Below, one piece after another: positions 51,706-64,000 of a DNA stretch of 64,000 nt. The notes under the pieces were generated by a model. That model was not told the DNA's origin, did no database searches, and was given only the letters and a program-made list of their open reading frames with translations. A program made the translations under genes and the position numbers. The first letter of the stretch is position 1. Each line of letters opens with the position of its first letter. Source of the DNA: Rotaria macrura (lineage: Eukaryota > Rotifera > Eurotatoria > Philodinida > Philodinidae); NCBI GenBank assembly GCA_900239685.1, contig OENT01000781.1, forward strand, positions 1 to 64,000, given 5' to 3'.

Positions 51706-53607
51706 TATTCTAATAGCTATGGTGTATTTAATTATTTGTTAGCAAAATTTTAAATTGAAATATTCTTGCGTAAGTTTAACAATGATTTCATGAACTAATG
51801 TTTCACATACATGGCAAAATTATCCTCCAGAAGCAAATGAATCCGTAGAAGATCCTTTCTTTGAAAAATTCAATCTTAGAATTCTAAAGACACACCGGAA
51901 ATACTGGCTGTTCTAGCAAGAATTTCGACCAATATCTTGAAAACTGACTCAATATATTCAATTGGATAGTGGACAATGGAAAAATACTACTGAATTTTCA
52001 TTCATCTTCATGTACATAGAGAAAATAAACAATGTCAAGTAAAAAATTCAATGTAGTATATTTGTGAATATGTTGAGTTTTGTCTCTTCATAAGATATTC
52101 ATTTCATTAAATAGAATGTAGACCAAAATGATTTATAAAAATGAGTATTTCTAACAGATTATGACTATTTACTTTGTGTATTCAATAGATATTCAGAAGT
52201 TTCGACAATTTTATCGTACACTATAATTATAGACATTCGATCTCAACGAATGCTCCCTTGATTTCGAGTTCAACTTGAGGTTTCTATGCATTTTACATAT
52301 GTCTTTTATCGTTATGTACCGACAGATATTTATTATGTATACAGACTGTAATTATATGATGGTAGTGATCTACTGTCATGTACTTTAGTTTAAGAAGCAA
52401 CAATGTCTCAAGAAAATAGTAGAACTATGAATTAATAGTGCTTCATACACCACATCTAAGTATCTCATCTTGATTTTTCGTAATACTTCGATCTATTGAA
52501 AAACAAATGTGTGCGTGTCTGAAATATCACCATAATAAATCAATAAAAATCGTCCGTCTCTCGAACATAAAAATGGTCGAATCAAAACAATAAAACATAC
52601 TTTGTCGTATTCGTTATTTTCGACTTTCAACTTCGGTTAAAATTCGTTATTGCTTCTTATTAGTTCTAATTCAATTGCTGAACACGAAAACATTTTTTCA
52701 TGAATAGTTTCTCGGATTCTTTGAATAAATGCAAAGTAAGCATTGAAGTTTTTAAGATTTGAACCGCACATGTTTATCTGTCTGCACTAAGATTGAGAAA
52801 AACACAAAATTACTTTCTGTGTCTCACCTATATTTTGTCTTGGTTCTTATTAGATGGCAGCATGTTTTCTCTCTTCTCAGCTGCTGCTTTTCCTTACACG
52901 TGTTATTCTATTGTCATTTACCCGTACTATTTGATCTTTGAGATGGAGTTTTTCTTGAAAAGAAAAGTAGCAGCAGACTATTTTAGTCGTCATACATTTT
53001 CATAAAGTTTATACCATCATAGACCCTGCCAAATGACTTGTAGCCTGTTATCATTGATAACAGGGAGAATCTCAAAAGATGACTTTTTCTTCTAGTCTAT
53101 AATCGGAAAAAATAAAAAGATAAACCATGCACAAAGTTCAAATTGAATCACTTCTAAACATGATATATTTCCATAAAAGCAGCACAAATTAGGAAACTAA
53201 ATAAAAATTTCATCTAACAATATGTAAATTAAGGATGACGACTAATAAATTTTAATAATAAATCTGCAACGACATTTTAGTACAGATCTGTGTTAAGTAT
53301 TCAATGCATCTCAATAAACTTTTCAGATGATAGTCTCTCTTCCACTAAAGTTCTTCAACGAAAAATCTTTTTATTTGAAAATAGTAGACTGTCGATATTA
53401 TTCTACTGGAATTTCAACATTGTGATTAATAAACTACATAGCAAGAAAAAATGAACACCACAAACTATTCTTTGAATACGTGTGACATCTATTAAGTATT
53501 AAATAAAAATGACTGGATATTGGATATACGACTGTTTCACTTTCGAGTAAGAAACAAAGAAGAGAGCAACTAGTAAATGAAATAGCAACATAAAAATCTA
53601 TTGCAAA
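51706..53607. other. Upstream flank of the coilin-like gene
   Basis: AT-rich, with no supported gene. Two overlapping open frames at 52759-53005 are short and lack domains. The coilin-like promoter must lie here, but I cannot point to an element. Confidence 0.4.
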
Positions 53608-54278
53608 ATGCTTCGTTTACGTTTTCATGCATCATGGTTGCCAGTTGAACATAATCAATTCTGGACAATGCTTGATTGTAAAACAAATATAAAAAATATT
53701 CATGATTTAATTGAATATTTTATTGAACAACAAAAATCTCTTGCCAATCATTATGAATTTGATTTATCAAAACGTTCAACAAAATTAAAATATATTAAAG
53801 CATTTGTCAATGATTGTGTTTTACCTCCAAATGCTGAAACGTATCTTATACTTCGTGATAATGATGAAATTGAGTAACTATTGAATTACATCATAGAAAC
53901 ACACACGTCTGTCATTCATTTTTAGTTTTCGTTTAGAAATCGATTCACAGAATGAATGGCTACTAGTTAAATCTCCTCCCTCTAGTTTAAAACGAAAACG
54001 ATCCTGCGAACAACAAGAAGTGCCACCTACGTCTAATGATCTCGATGATGTTCTTCGAGCTATGGCTAAACCAATAGAAACAAAATCACCTGAACAACAT
54101 TCCTTTACATTTCAATTTGGAAATAAACGTGGTCGACCTATTCCACCACGTCCGCAAGTGATTTCAGCTACTAAGGTAACATAGAGAAATAATCTATCCA
54201 ACGAATAATCAATCATTGGTATTATTTTTTCAGATTAATTCATTAGTTCCTAGACAAGTGTTAAAGAATAAAAAATAA
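53608..54278 (+). CDS. Short coilin-like protein, 3 exons
   Basis: Exons 53608-53873, 53926-54175 and 54234-54278, phases consistent; 186 residues. The first 90 residues resemble the N-terminal ubiquitin-fold domain of coilin, the Cajal-body scaffold: RLRF, a Trp/Phe-rich strand, a helix, then DCVLPPNAETYLILRDNDEI followed by FRLEI, matching the LLPPxE...LVRDND-xxxVKL pattern of the family. A basic segment SLKRKRS may serve nuclear import. The last part has FQFGNKRGRPIPPRPQ. Human coilin has 576 residues with a C-terminal Tudor-like domain; that part is absent. The gene ends cleanly, with AATAAA overlapping the stop, so it looks like a genuinely short protein rather than a truncation, though a further downstream exon cannot be excluded. 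Confidence 0.7.
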
Positions 54279-54279
54279 A

Positions 54280-55860
54280 ACGTGTATAATTTCTTCATCG
54301 TCTTTAATTCTTGGTCTCTTTTTCTTTTATCTCGAAAAGAAAAAAAAATGAATTTTTGTGTTTTGTCTTGTTTAAACAAACCGAATGAACATCGACAATA
54401 GAAAAATTCGACGGATAAGAAAAAGGAAACAACACAAAGAGAAAACATTTTTCTGCATACGTTATTGAGAAGAAGACGCCAATAAGAAAAAGAAAACCAT
54501 GAGCAAACAACAGAGAAGAACAAAACTAATAAAGGTTCGTTATACGATAAAAGAAAAAAAACGGACAAGTAAAAGACATATGACTATTGTCTATGTACAT
54601 ATAAAAAAACCAAGAAGAATCCAAAATCGCATGCTCAGACATTCGTCCTAAAACAAAACAAAAACCGTGAACGATTGGTAAACTATTTAGTCAATTAATC
54701 TCAGATGAACCAGAATTATAGATCGACTAGAAACAATCTCAACACAAGCGAGATTTATTTTTCTACACAGTCAATAAGAGCATAGAACATTATAACAAAA
54801 TTTCTGATATTCTATTCCAAATGTTTCTGTACATAGTTAACAATCTAGTCTATTATGCGATATTTTATTGATGAGACTGATGAAAATAGAAATCTTCAAC
54901 ACATGATGCAAACAAACGAAATCTCCTTCCATCTATCATAACCGTGCGAGTGAAGGAATATCTTCTACTCATAAGTCTTGATTACTTTGTTTCACATTTG
55001 AGCAACGATGAATTCTTCTTGTGCTTCTACCTGATCTATTTGTATTATTCGATCAACATGAGATTTTCTGAAGGAAAAAAAATGTCTTGATATTGAAACA
55101 TCGTACTGTGACAGATATTTTCGTATTGTTTTTTTTCTCCCTTGGAATGCTAAATTCGTTGAGTAGATAGTTTTGTGTAGCACAAGGTCATTCTCTATGT
55201 TTAGTAAATACATCAAATTCAACTTCGAATATCTCCAACGGTTATGTTTTAACCTATAGATTATTTAAATGCTACTTATAAATATCAGAGTAGTTGTTGA
55301 AGTACGTTTGATATTATTTTATAACACATGTTGAGTCCCCAGAGCCTTATAAGTCTTTAGAGAGAAAATCAAACAACAAGATACAATCAAAAGATTGAAT
55401 TATTGATTGTCTGATAGTAACGCGCATGTATAACTCAATCATTGATCGTGAGCTTGTTCATACATAGACTTGATTACTATAGGATCATCGTCAAAATATG
55501 CACTATGCTATTTATGAAAATTAGAGAACGTCTATCGATACACAGAATATCAGATGAAAATTTTTAAATACAATTTTATCGAAAAACTCAAATTTCATGA
55601 CAATCGATGGAACATAGGTACAGATAAATTTCAATATCTTGATGAAACGTTAATACGTACCAGAATTTTTTACTATTTAGTTCACTTAAGTGTATCTATA
55701 GACTAAGAATTATGTGAAAAACTATGAATCTTGATCTGAGAATTTCACGTTCGCTGGTATTATCATACGCGTTCATCAAGTATTTGTCAGTCGAAGAAGA
55801 TACTAATTGTATTACGTATTTAGAAAATTTCACAGAAATCCATGAACTATAGTTTTGCTA
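54280..55860. other. Region between the coilin-like gene and the ten-exon gene
   Basis: The two genes converge here. I see an A-rich stretch at 54330-54640 and otherwise AT-rich DNA without supported genes. Confidence 0.4.
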
Positions 55861-57682
55861 TTACGATATAACATACGAAAGTCTCGTTTGTCGACGATGT
55901 GTTGTTGCGTAATTCGTATTCATTGGATGTTTTCGTGTATTGGGGTATGTACGATACGATACCGAAGGTTTAATTGATACCATACTATAGACATGAAACA
56001 GTTTGCATATGTATATCGTACTATTTGATGATTACTTACGGTGATGTCACTTTGAGAACAGCATTTGAATGTAAATCATTATTCGTCGTAGATGTCACTA
56101 GACTACAATTCTCTTTCTCCAACGGTCGTTTCTTTATTTGTGATGCATCAGACATACTAAGAAAACAAATGAAACACTTTGTTTATTGTTTTGTTTTTCT
56201 CATAATGTCACTTACTTCATGTGCGTAGATTTTTGCCTAGGAACTTGTTTTCTAATCGCAACCGGTGTTGATATTTCATTTGCTGCCCTAGAAATAGAAA
56301 AATTGACATTAGAATAAACATATCTCTTGTCACTACGTTCAGTAGAAGACAGGAAAAAAAACACGAAATGGTCTTACATTCGACTATGATGATTAGTATT
56401 TGTTTGTAATAAAACATTTTGAATGCATGTTAAATGTTGTGAATTAGTTGTTCGTAATGGATCATCAATAAATCGTACACATGGTATACGTGATATTGAC
56501 ATTGTTGGTGATGTTGAATTTATTCTTTAACCAAAAGAATTAGAATGTGAAGAACAAATTGTATCGAAATGTATTTGACTTACGATACAGCTGTTGAATT
56601 GATTTCATTTGACTGTAGTTCATTAGAATTACTGGGAATAACCGGTGTTATTGTTGATACAGCTAAACGTTGCTTTTGTCTTTCATGAACCGATAAACGT
56701 GGTTTCGATCTATGGAATACATATTTCTCATATGAATACATAAGAGATTTCTCTTTTTGCTAAAACTTACATAGGAGATTTTGATGTTCGCATAACTTTC
56801 TTTAAATTATTAATCATCACATCCAATTGATGTACAGTATCGAAATGTTTTCGTCGAGGTAATTCACTTTCAAGAGTTGACCAATTTATTGATTCATTCG
56901 AATTTACATGACATCCTTGTTGAAATAGAATTGCATGATCAGCAACTAAGTAAAAAATCTAACGTTGTATGAGTATTCAATTCAGTATTTCACTTACGAT
57001 AATTACAAATCTGTTCTTGAACAGAATAACGACGTTCACGTTCTAATTCACGTAACAAACGAGTACGCGTCGCTTCATTTAAATGTGCGGTATGAGTACG
57101 ACGACATTGTAAACGACGTAGTGTTCGTTGACCACGAACATATCGTTCATAAAGTCTACACGAGAGCCAAAGAAAAAATATACAACTCATTTAAAATTCA
57201 TATAATAGTTATCTTACTTTCGATCTTTTTGTTCTTCAAGCATATGTCGATGATGACGTGCTAGAAGTTCATCATAGTTATCGTTTTCATCATTGACTAT
57301 TGAATCATCTTCAATTTGATCATTTTCGACTAATGATATTTTTGGAGCTAGAATAAGAAAATAGACGATATTTATTCTTCTGTCTAACATTCGTTCATAC
57401 CAATTTCATGAATGATTGTTCTTAATTTTGTTGGTTTCGTAACTGATGTTAAGCGAAGGCTATGTCGTCGGTTTTGTTTAGTTTTTAATGTACTTGATTG
57501 ATGCAATCCAGATTTCTTTGTACTGAAGTAGAACAAAAAGAAAGTGAGTCGGAAATCTTTTTTTGTGGCTTTTGCATATTATATACAAACATTCGAGTAG
57601 ATGATGTTGAAGGATTTATTTTATTGGTTGTTGAAAGAAGCAATTTAGATGGTTGAATACGAAGATTATAACGTGGTTTCAT
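55861..57682 (-). CDS. Unrecognised arginine-rich protein, 10 exons
   Basis: Exons 57682-57591, 57522-57401, 57347-57218, 57155-56998, 56945-56771, 56709-56584, 56524-56378, 56287-56216, 56156-56040 and 55984-55861. All ten keep one frame across GT-AG introns of 43-66 bases, which strongly supports a real gene of about 420 residues. The N-terminal third is basic. Residues about 95-165 form a charged helical, probably coiled-coil region (LARHHRHMLEEQKDRK, YERYVRGQRTLRRL, RTRLLRELERERRYS). Then comes a more ordered segment, ADHAILFQQG and INWSTLESELPRRKHFDTVH with DVMINNLKKVMR. The C-terminal half is Ser/Thr/Asn-rich and disordered and includes SKPRLSVHERQKQRL. I recognise no family. An acceptor at 57694 in frame with the ATG leaves room for an upstream exon. 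Confidence 0.75.
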
Positions 57683-57693
57683 TCGATAAAAAC

Positions 57694-60600
57694 CTGTATG
57701 AATGATATAGAATCTACGAAAGATTAGTGATTATATTGAACAAATAAACTACTGAGTTCAACTATCGAAAAAACAAGACAATCATTAACTAAAGTAGCCA
57801 TTTATGTTGACAGATATATGATTCATCCAATAGAAATTAGTCAGACAACAATGAGAAGTCATTTCAAATGATTACAATTACAAACTAACTTTCATTGCTT
57901 TCTCATTTCTAATAATGAATGAAATACATAACGAAAATAAACACAACGTTGTATAACAGCGACATCTATGAAACGAATTATTTATGCTTATTCAATGATA
58001 TTACACAATGTGCACCTCAGGGCTATGACAATCAATCCAAGTGACACCTTCATATAAATATGTGTATTTGTCATTCAGATAGATTGATAGATACGCCTGT
58101 CTGTTCAGTGACAATGAGAATCCCATCGTATGAATGAAACTAAGGCAACAATGACACGTACTTTTACTTATGTGTTCACCTCTAGGTAGATAGATCTTAC
58201 TATCTATATATGTCCTTACTTTTTTTTTCTAGTGAGCATTAATACATTATTAATGATCCAGTATTGATTTGAACTTTACAGTTAATGTAAAAAAAAGTCC
58301 GACTATGTCGGGAAAACAATCAGTTGTATCTGATAAATCATGGCAATTTTGTGCTGTTATTGAACAATTGTCGGGAATAGAGAGACATTCGCTCCTACAC
58401 AAAGTTTTCCTAGTATATCCTACTGAAGATGACCACATCATTGAAAATACTGGATACTAAACGAGAATTATTTTATTACGTAGGCGTCGTTGTTTTCTTT
58501 CAATCGTTCCTTTCTATGTACGTATCTCTCTCAATTTAATGATGCATCTATTTATGTGTTATGGTGTTATATAGTGATTCTAACCAACAAATAGAATGCG
58601 ATGTTTATGATCTTCGCATATTAGTGCAAGAGATTCATATTGAATAAAAGATTATGAAGTGGAGTTCATACAACTTGCATGTATGAAAGTCAAATTTGTA
58701 TGTCATATTGTACGTTTTCCGAAGAAAATACATGATATTTTCATTAGATGAACATCATTGACACGTCACAACAATTTTCAGTAATAAAATGTGCAACTGT
58801 AGGTGTGAATGTTCTTTTAGTTTATATCGAAGCCATTTAACGCTGTATTGCATCGAGAATATATAATAAGAAGGTCAGCTAATAATAATGATGAATAACA
58901 TTTCCGAAGTACCTAATGAACGTCAATCAATATAATGACACATTATCAAGAAGAGAAAAAGACCTTGTTTCAATGTATTTGGCTGCCCTCATTTCTGTAT
59001 GATGTCAACAATGATTTATGTGCAAGGACTGTTGGTACACTTCATAGAAGTGAAAAGTAATCATTGGGCAACCAATCACAGAGTTTCATACTCTAGACAC
59101 TTCTTTACCACCATCTAGTCTATTGAAAGATTTAGCGACATCACATATTAACAGTGAGACGAGAATTGTGCGTTGTGTTACGAGACTCGACCTTGGTATC
59201 TTCTCTCAATTTGACAGTATATCCGATCGACTAAAATGTGCGACCCGGCTCAATGAATGAATAGAAAGGCAACATTATAGGTATATGATTTCATTTTCTG
59301 TTTCTAATAAATATAATGTATAGCATGAAATATATTGACGAAACTTTCTATAAGAAGTCTATCGAATTTTGATCAACATATTTTCTTATAATGCATGTGC
59401 TATAGAAAGTTTCCATCATATTAGCAATCGATAATTCGCTAGAAATTTCGAGGAAGCGTTTGACTTTCAAAAATGATCTCAGAAAGAAATTGAACTGATC
59501 AGGAAAATAGTCCATAATAAAAATTTTCATAGAATAGTACATTGCGGTTTTCACACACAGCGTATTGATATGTCAGATGGCAAGATCTATTTGTTGAACG
59601 AATGAACTCAGATGTAGATATGAAGTGCATGCAGTATGAGTCCTCTGATCGATTCTCGAACCAGTACAACATTCTCTTCTGAGCACTACGCGATGCTGTC
59701 GAGAACCAAGTTGTTCTACCTAGCAATACAATATCTTGAATATGGTGACATTATAATCGTGCTGGAAAAACGTATAGATTTCTTCTTCATATCTGTTCAA
59801 TAACGTAGGCGAAGAAGAAATTGGGTGCATTATTGCCTAAAATTAATTCTACTTTTATAAAATTCAGAATATCTTCTTATACCATATTCAACTTCTTCCT
59901 CGTAGTGCACTCAACAGTGTTAAATAGTTGAAGCTGAAGTTTTGTGGATGGATGGATAGAGTAACATTAATATTTAATTGTTGATTCGAGTTTTTCTTGC
60001 ATTGTACAGTGTTCGTTATTTGTTTTCTCAGCTGACTTATTTCTTATTTTTCGCATCTTAGTCATATTTTCTGCTCTGCCTTTCCTATTGTCTTTTTAGT
60101 TGTTGTAAAATGTGCACTCAACTGAGAAGGTTTATTAAATACCAACAAAAGGATGGATATGATTGTAGCTGGTATTTTAAAAGAATTCTTCTTATATTCA
60201 TACATAATTAAAAACGTCAATTTAATAAAGCACATTTCAACTGTAGAGACTATCAAGATAGTGAAAAATTAACAAACAATACGTGACAGTCTACAGATTC
60301 TATTTCTTGATATGCTAATATCGTGCACTTCACAATGCATGTGAGTAAAACGATCATTAAAAATATGAACGAAAAGAAATGAACTATCTACACTGAGATT
60401 CAGAATTCCACCGAAAGAAGCTCTTAAACAACAACCAAAATGGTTGCAATTTATTTTAATGTTTAATTTATTACTAAAATTTCACTTTTTTATTGCATCA
60501 GTCATTTCTGTCAAACTTCTATTCAAAAATTTCTCTTATCACAAGCTTACGATATAGTGCTTGTTCCAAAGACATTTTTATATGATAGAACTGATAAAAG

Positions 60601-62800
60601 TGATCTAACGAATTAGTAGGACGTGACTGTCCATTATGGGAAGATATTCATCACACTCACAACAACAACTACTAGTTAAGAAATGGGTGTGAGTACGAAT
60701 ATCAGTCATGTATGGAAACAATTCCACTGGTTCATCTCTGTATATTCCCATACGTGCTATAAAACTTAGCTATGATGCCGTAGTTGGCATTATATAATCA
60801 AAACGAATCATGCAATCACATTCACCCATATTAATAAATTCTAATGTGTTTTTTCGACGTGATTTATTAGCATTGAAGAATTGACAAGAAACGTCTTCCA
60901 GTCATATTTTTCCAATTCAATCACTTGAAATATCATTGGATTTATGTGTTCAACGAATTGAAAAGTTATGAATATGGCAGTTTGCTGTATCTTTACTGCT
61001 AATTCTGTATATTGAAGGTGAATTCGATAATGGTAAACATGAGAAACAGTCTTCTTATCATCCCCATGACAAATCTGGACGAATAAAAAAAACTAGATGA
61101 TCTTTTATTCAGATAAGTTAATCTCAAATTTATTTCTTGGTTTATTTCACATGTTTTTTTTTCGGTGGAATAAGATGACATCAATCATACTTCAACCTAA
61201 GATGTAGCGCTTCAAATATTCTACATCTGTATAGAAAAGAAAAACATCTAAAAGTTTTCAATGTAGTTTTATTTTCGTCTGATACCAGTAACAAGCTGTT
61301 TATCATTTTTATTTCGTGCTCGAATTTACTAGTTATTCTCTCTCATATCATGGGTTATTGTGCAACGAACAAGATTGTTGGCATCAAGTAAGACACATTA
61401 GAAAGAACAAAACAATAAAAACATTTATTCTGATGAAGGTAGCAAAGAATCTCTCGCTTTCCATTCCCATGTTTTTATCTTTGACGCCAAAATATTAATC
61501 TTTTCAGGTAAAAACTCGAGCAATCCATCGACTTACGAGTTCCACCCATCGTTTGAAGTGTTCATATCCGTCTGATTTTCCCAATACACTGCTCAGTTGA
61601 ATACCACGTTTTCATTCTTCCCTGCTGTTGGAAACATAGAATTCATTGTATTCTGAGGAGGAATGTTTTTGGTTGAAGACTGTTGTTGACATTTTTATTT
61701 TCATTTAGTTTTATTAAAACTTGACGTCTCGAACGATAATATCCTTGTTCTTTAGAATACATGCATCTATAGAATTTTCTGGTAAATATATATGTATATA
61801 AACGAATTACACAACGTTTTGGATCGATTAGCGGAAAAAAGCCGCTTTTGATGTTAAAAATTGTAGGTAGTGCATAGTATCATACTACATGCGAGAACTC
61901 TATAAACAAATTTAGCTGATTACCAATATTGAATCGATCGAGACATAAGAATTTCTTAAATTCTAGAATCTTTCGTAGAACAGATACAAAACTTCTATGT
62001 GTAATACTCAAGTGTAAACGTGATGCATCATTTGATCGAATGTAATTACTCAATCAAGATGATGTAAAACCTATTTCTTGATGTGCCTCCGAAGTTATTT
62101 CGAATAAAAGTCCGTAGGTGTAAACGAATGATAAAGACTGATAAAAATTTTATAAAAGTAGACAGATTTAAGTTGATGGCTGATATATTCTGATAATATT
62201 TTAATTAAACAAGGACGGTATATGAACAGCAAATAGAGGGTTGATTCTTCCAGACAGCACCCTTACCTACCTAGATCGACGTGCTATGTGATACATGTGT
62301 CTTTAGTTTCTAGGCTAGTTGTTCAACAAATAATCTCGTTTGACATTTTTCAATTAATTTCTATTTTTCTCAGTGACTGTATGTATTGGCCAAGGTTGAT
62401 ATTTTCAGAGGCAAACTATGAATGTTTCATCTCAAACTGTAATACATGAGGAGAGTTACATACAAAAGAAAATGAAAAATCTTGCGTGAGATTAAGTGTA
62501 AATATTGAATTTTCAGGTAATATGTTATGTAGATTTTTTTCTGAAGAAAAAGTAGTACCATCTTCTCATCTTGTTGATAGTTTTATTTTCCATTCATTGA
62601 CGCTCGTTCAACATTGTGCCTCGATTTATTGTAGACGAATCATGTAATTTGTCAATGGCATTTTTAATCTGATATGACAGAAATTCGATGAATGCATGCA
62701 CATATTCGATTTTGCAAATATTACGAGGAAGATTGAAATGAAAAACCTAATCGATATGATATTCAAAAAGCTCAAAGTATTACCCATGTAGCCGATTTTC
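57694..62800. other. AT-rich region without a supported gene (5.1 kb)
   Basis: Upstream flank of the ten-exon gene. Only short open frames occur, and those at 58250-58460 are antisense to each other with no domain on either strand. Confidence 0.4.
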
Positions 62801-64000
62801 CGAAATAATGTACATTATAATGCATTATTTTGGTTGCACTACAATGTAATTGCATCCACCGCTCATTTAACGCATTCTAATACATTGAAAACTTCATATT
62901 CCACACTTGCTATACAGGCTCTATACGATCATATTAAATCCGTATCACAATCACCATACTTGTACCTCTGTGTTCCAGGAAAACTATCCCCAACTCATCC
63001 TCTATCTATATCTATCCCCTTAATCTTAGTCTATCTCTCTAACTTAACTTAACCCCTTAACTTTCATCAACCATCGGATATATATTTATCCCGTAACGCA
63101 TAATTTTGACCATATCGATAACAATCTAAAAGAGAAGACAATTAATGAATAACTTTACTATTATTAAATTAGAACGTACCATGCCAAACATAATCAATAT
63201 CAACCTAAAACACAGGAAATAGGTACAGAAATCTTGTTAATATTATATTGGAACTTATCATTTTGAGCAGAACGATGAGAACCTAAAACAAAAGATAACG
63301 AACTAGTAATGTTGTTATTCTTGCGTTCAAACTTACCACAGGGATCATGTCAGATTGTAGTTGAAAGAGGCAACAGTTCAAGAACATATATATGACAGAA
63401 GACTGTTCTAATAGTGTTAAAGTGTTTTCAGACTTGGAAAAAAAAATGATTCATGATCTTATCAGTTATACTTAATACTGTGAGCAGTTTTGGGTTAACC
63501 ATAGATACATCCGAAACTGAGCAATGATGAAGAGGGAACACTTCTTTTCAGAGGTTTGAGGATTATGATCTCTTTTATTCTACAGAATATTGTAAAAAGT
63601 ATTCGAAACTCTATTAACCTATCGTTGTATCAAATAGAAACTCGAGATTGGATTTCGGTTCGTTATTGCACATTTTCACGATTGAGTAAACTCACAAACT
63701 CTTAGGCTTGCCTGACGAAATACCTTGGAGAGTAAAAGGGTCGTCTATTACATTTTTTTAAGTTCTTTAACTTGTACAACTCTTATTGAAAAGCACCTGA
63801 TACACAACGAGCTGGGCTAAATCAAACATCTACTTGTCAAATCACTGTTTCAATATCTCTTATATGAAAAGGATGTATTCTCTAATTTTAAAACATTGCT
63901 CTGAATAATGCATTGCAATACATTTGATAATAATGCATTATCCTGAATCTCTACATAATACCTGATGATGCATTGAAATGTATTGAATGGCAATGCATTA
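62801..64000. other. Possible repeat bounded by ATGCATT palindromes, cut by the window end
   Basis: ATGCATT/AATGCAT motifs occur four times in the last 95 bases (63908-64000), together with the near-match AATGTATTG, and again at about 62807-62830 (AATGTACATTATAATGCATT). They may be the ends of one element, but the right edge is outside the window. The 72-codon frame at 62834-63052 is not supported. Confidence 0.25.

Noticed and set aside
58250-58460. Overlapping 63-codon frames on both strands
   Set aside because: The two are antisense shadows of each other; neither has a domain or neighbouring exons.
62834-63052. 72-codon open frame (plus)
   Set aside because: Ser/Leu/Pro-rich translation from a pyrimidine-rich stretch within a suspected repeat.

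Overview
The window reads as nuclear DNA of a small-genome animal, most likely a bdelloid rotifer. It is AT-rich. Most coding genes are cut by many GT-AG introns of about 50-60 bases. The recognisable proteins are metazoan, and there is a decayed ADP-ribosyltransferase/MORN gene of a kind common in bdelloids. The organism call is inference from gene architecture and gene content; no ribosomal RNA or mitochondrial marker is present.

Layout. A 632-bp hAT-like non-autonomous element lies at 468-1099. A p70 ribosomal protein S6 kinase gene is on the minus strand (3969-7425, 15 exons). A sperm-tail PG-rich repeat protein like STPG2 is on the plus strand (10809-14838, 11 exons), and its 1.7-kb second intron holds an antisense single-exon gene for a small secreted protein (11447-11983). 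A probable two-exon small gene is at 18082-18514 (minus). Exportin-7 fills 18685-31482 (minus, 8 exons). Unlike its neighbours it has introns of 0.5-3.1 kb, except one of 48 bases, and several of these carry foldbacks or duplicated repeats. A broken ART+MORN gene is at 33979-36013 (plus). A type-1 cystatin (stefin)-like gene is at 42191-42785 (minus). An unrecognised basic single-exon protein is at 47797-48525 (minus). Two copies of one Helitron-like family lie at about 46886-47451 and 51135-51705, in opposite orientations. A very short coilin-like gene is at 53608-54278 (plus). An unrecognised ten-exon, arginine-rich gene is at 55861-57682 (minus). The rest is AT-rich sequence in which I see no supported gene.

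The genes are a mix of housekeeping (S6 kinase, exportin-7, coilin), ciliary/sperm (STPG2), protease control (stefin) and lineage-specific proteins. Nothing suggests an operon or a single shared pathway.

The most striking observations are: a 2-nucleotide micro-exon that must be spliced in to keep the catalytic-loop YRDLKPEN motif of the S6 kinase in frame; a perfect 75-bp miniature hAT-like element with an 8-bp target duplication nested in a Helitron; and a near-perfect intronic foldback that begins about ten bases inside an exportin-7 5' splice site. All exon models were built by hand from splice consensus, phase and protein similarity remembered from the families; no alignment or expression data were available.
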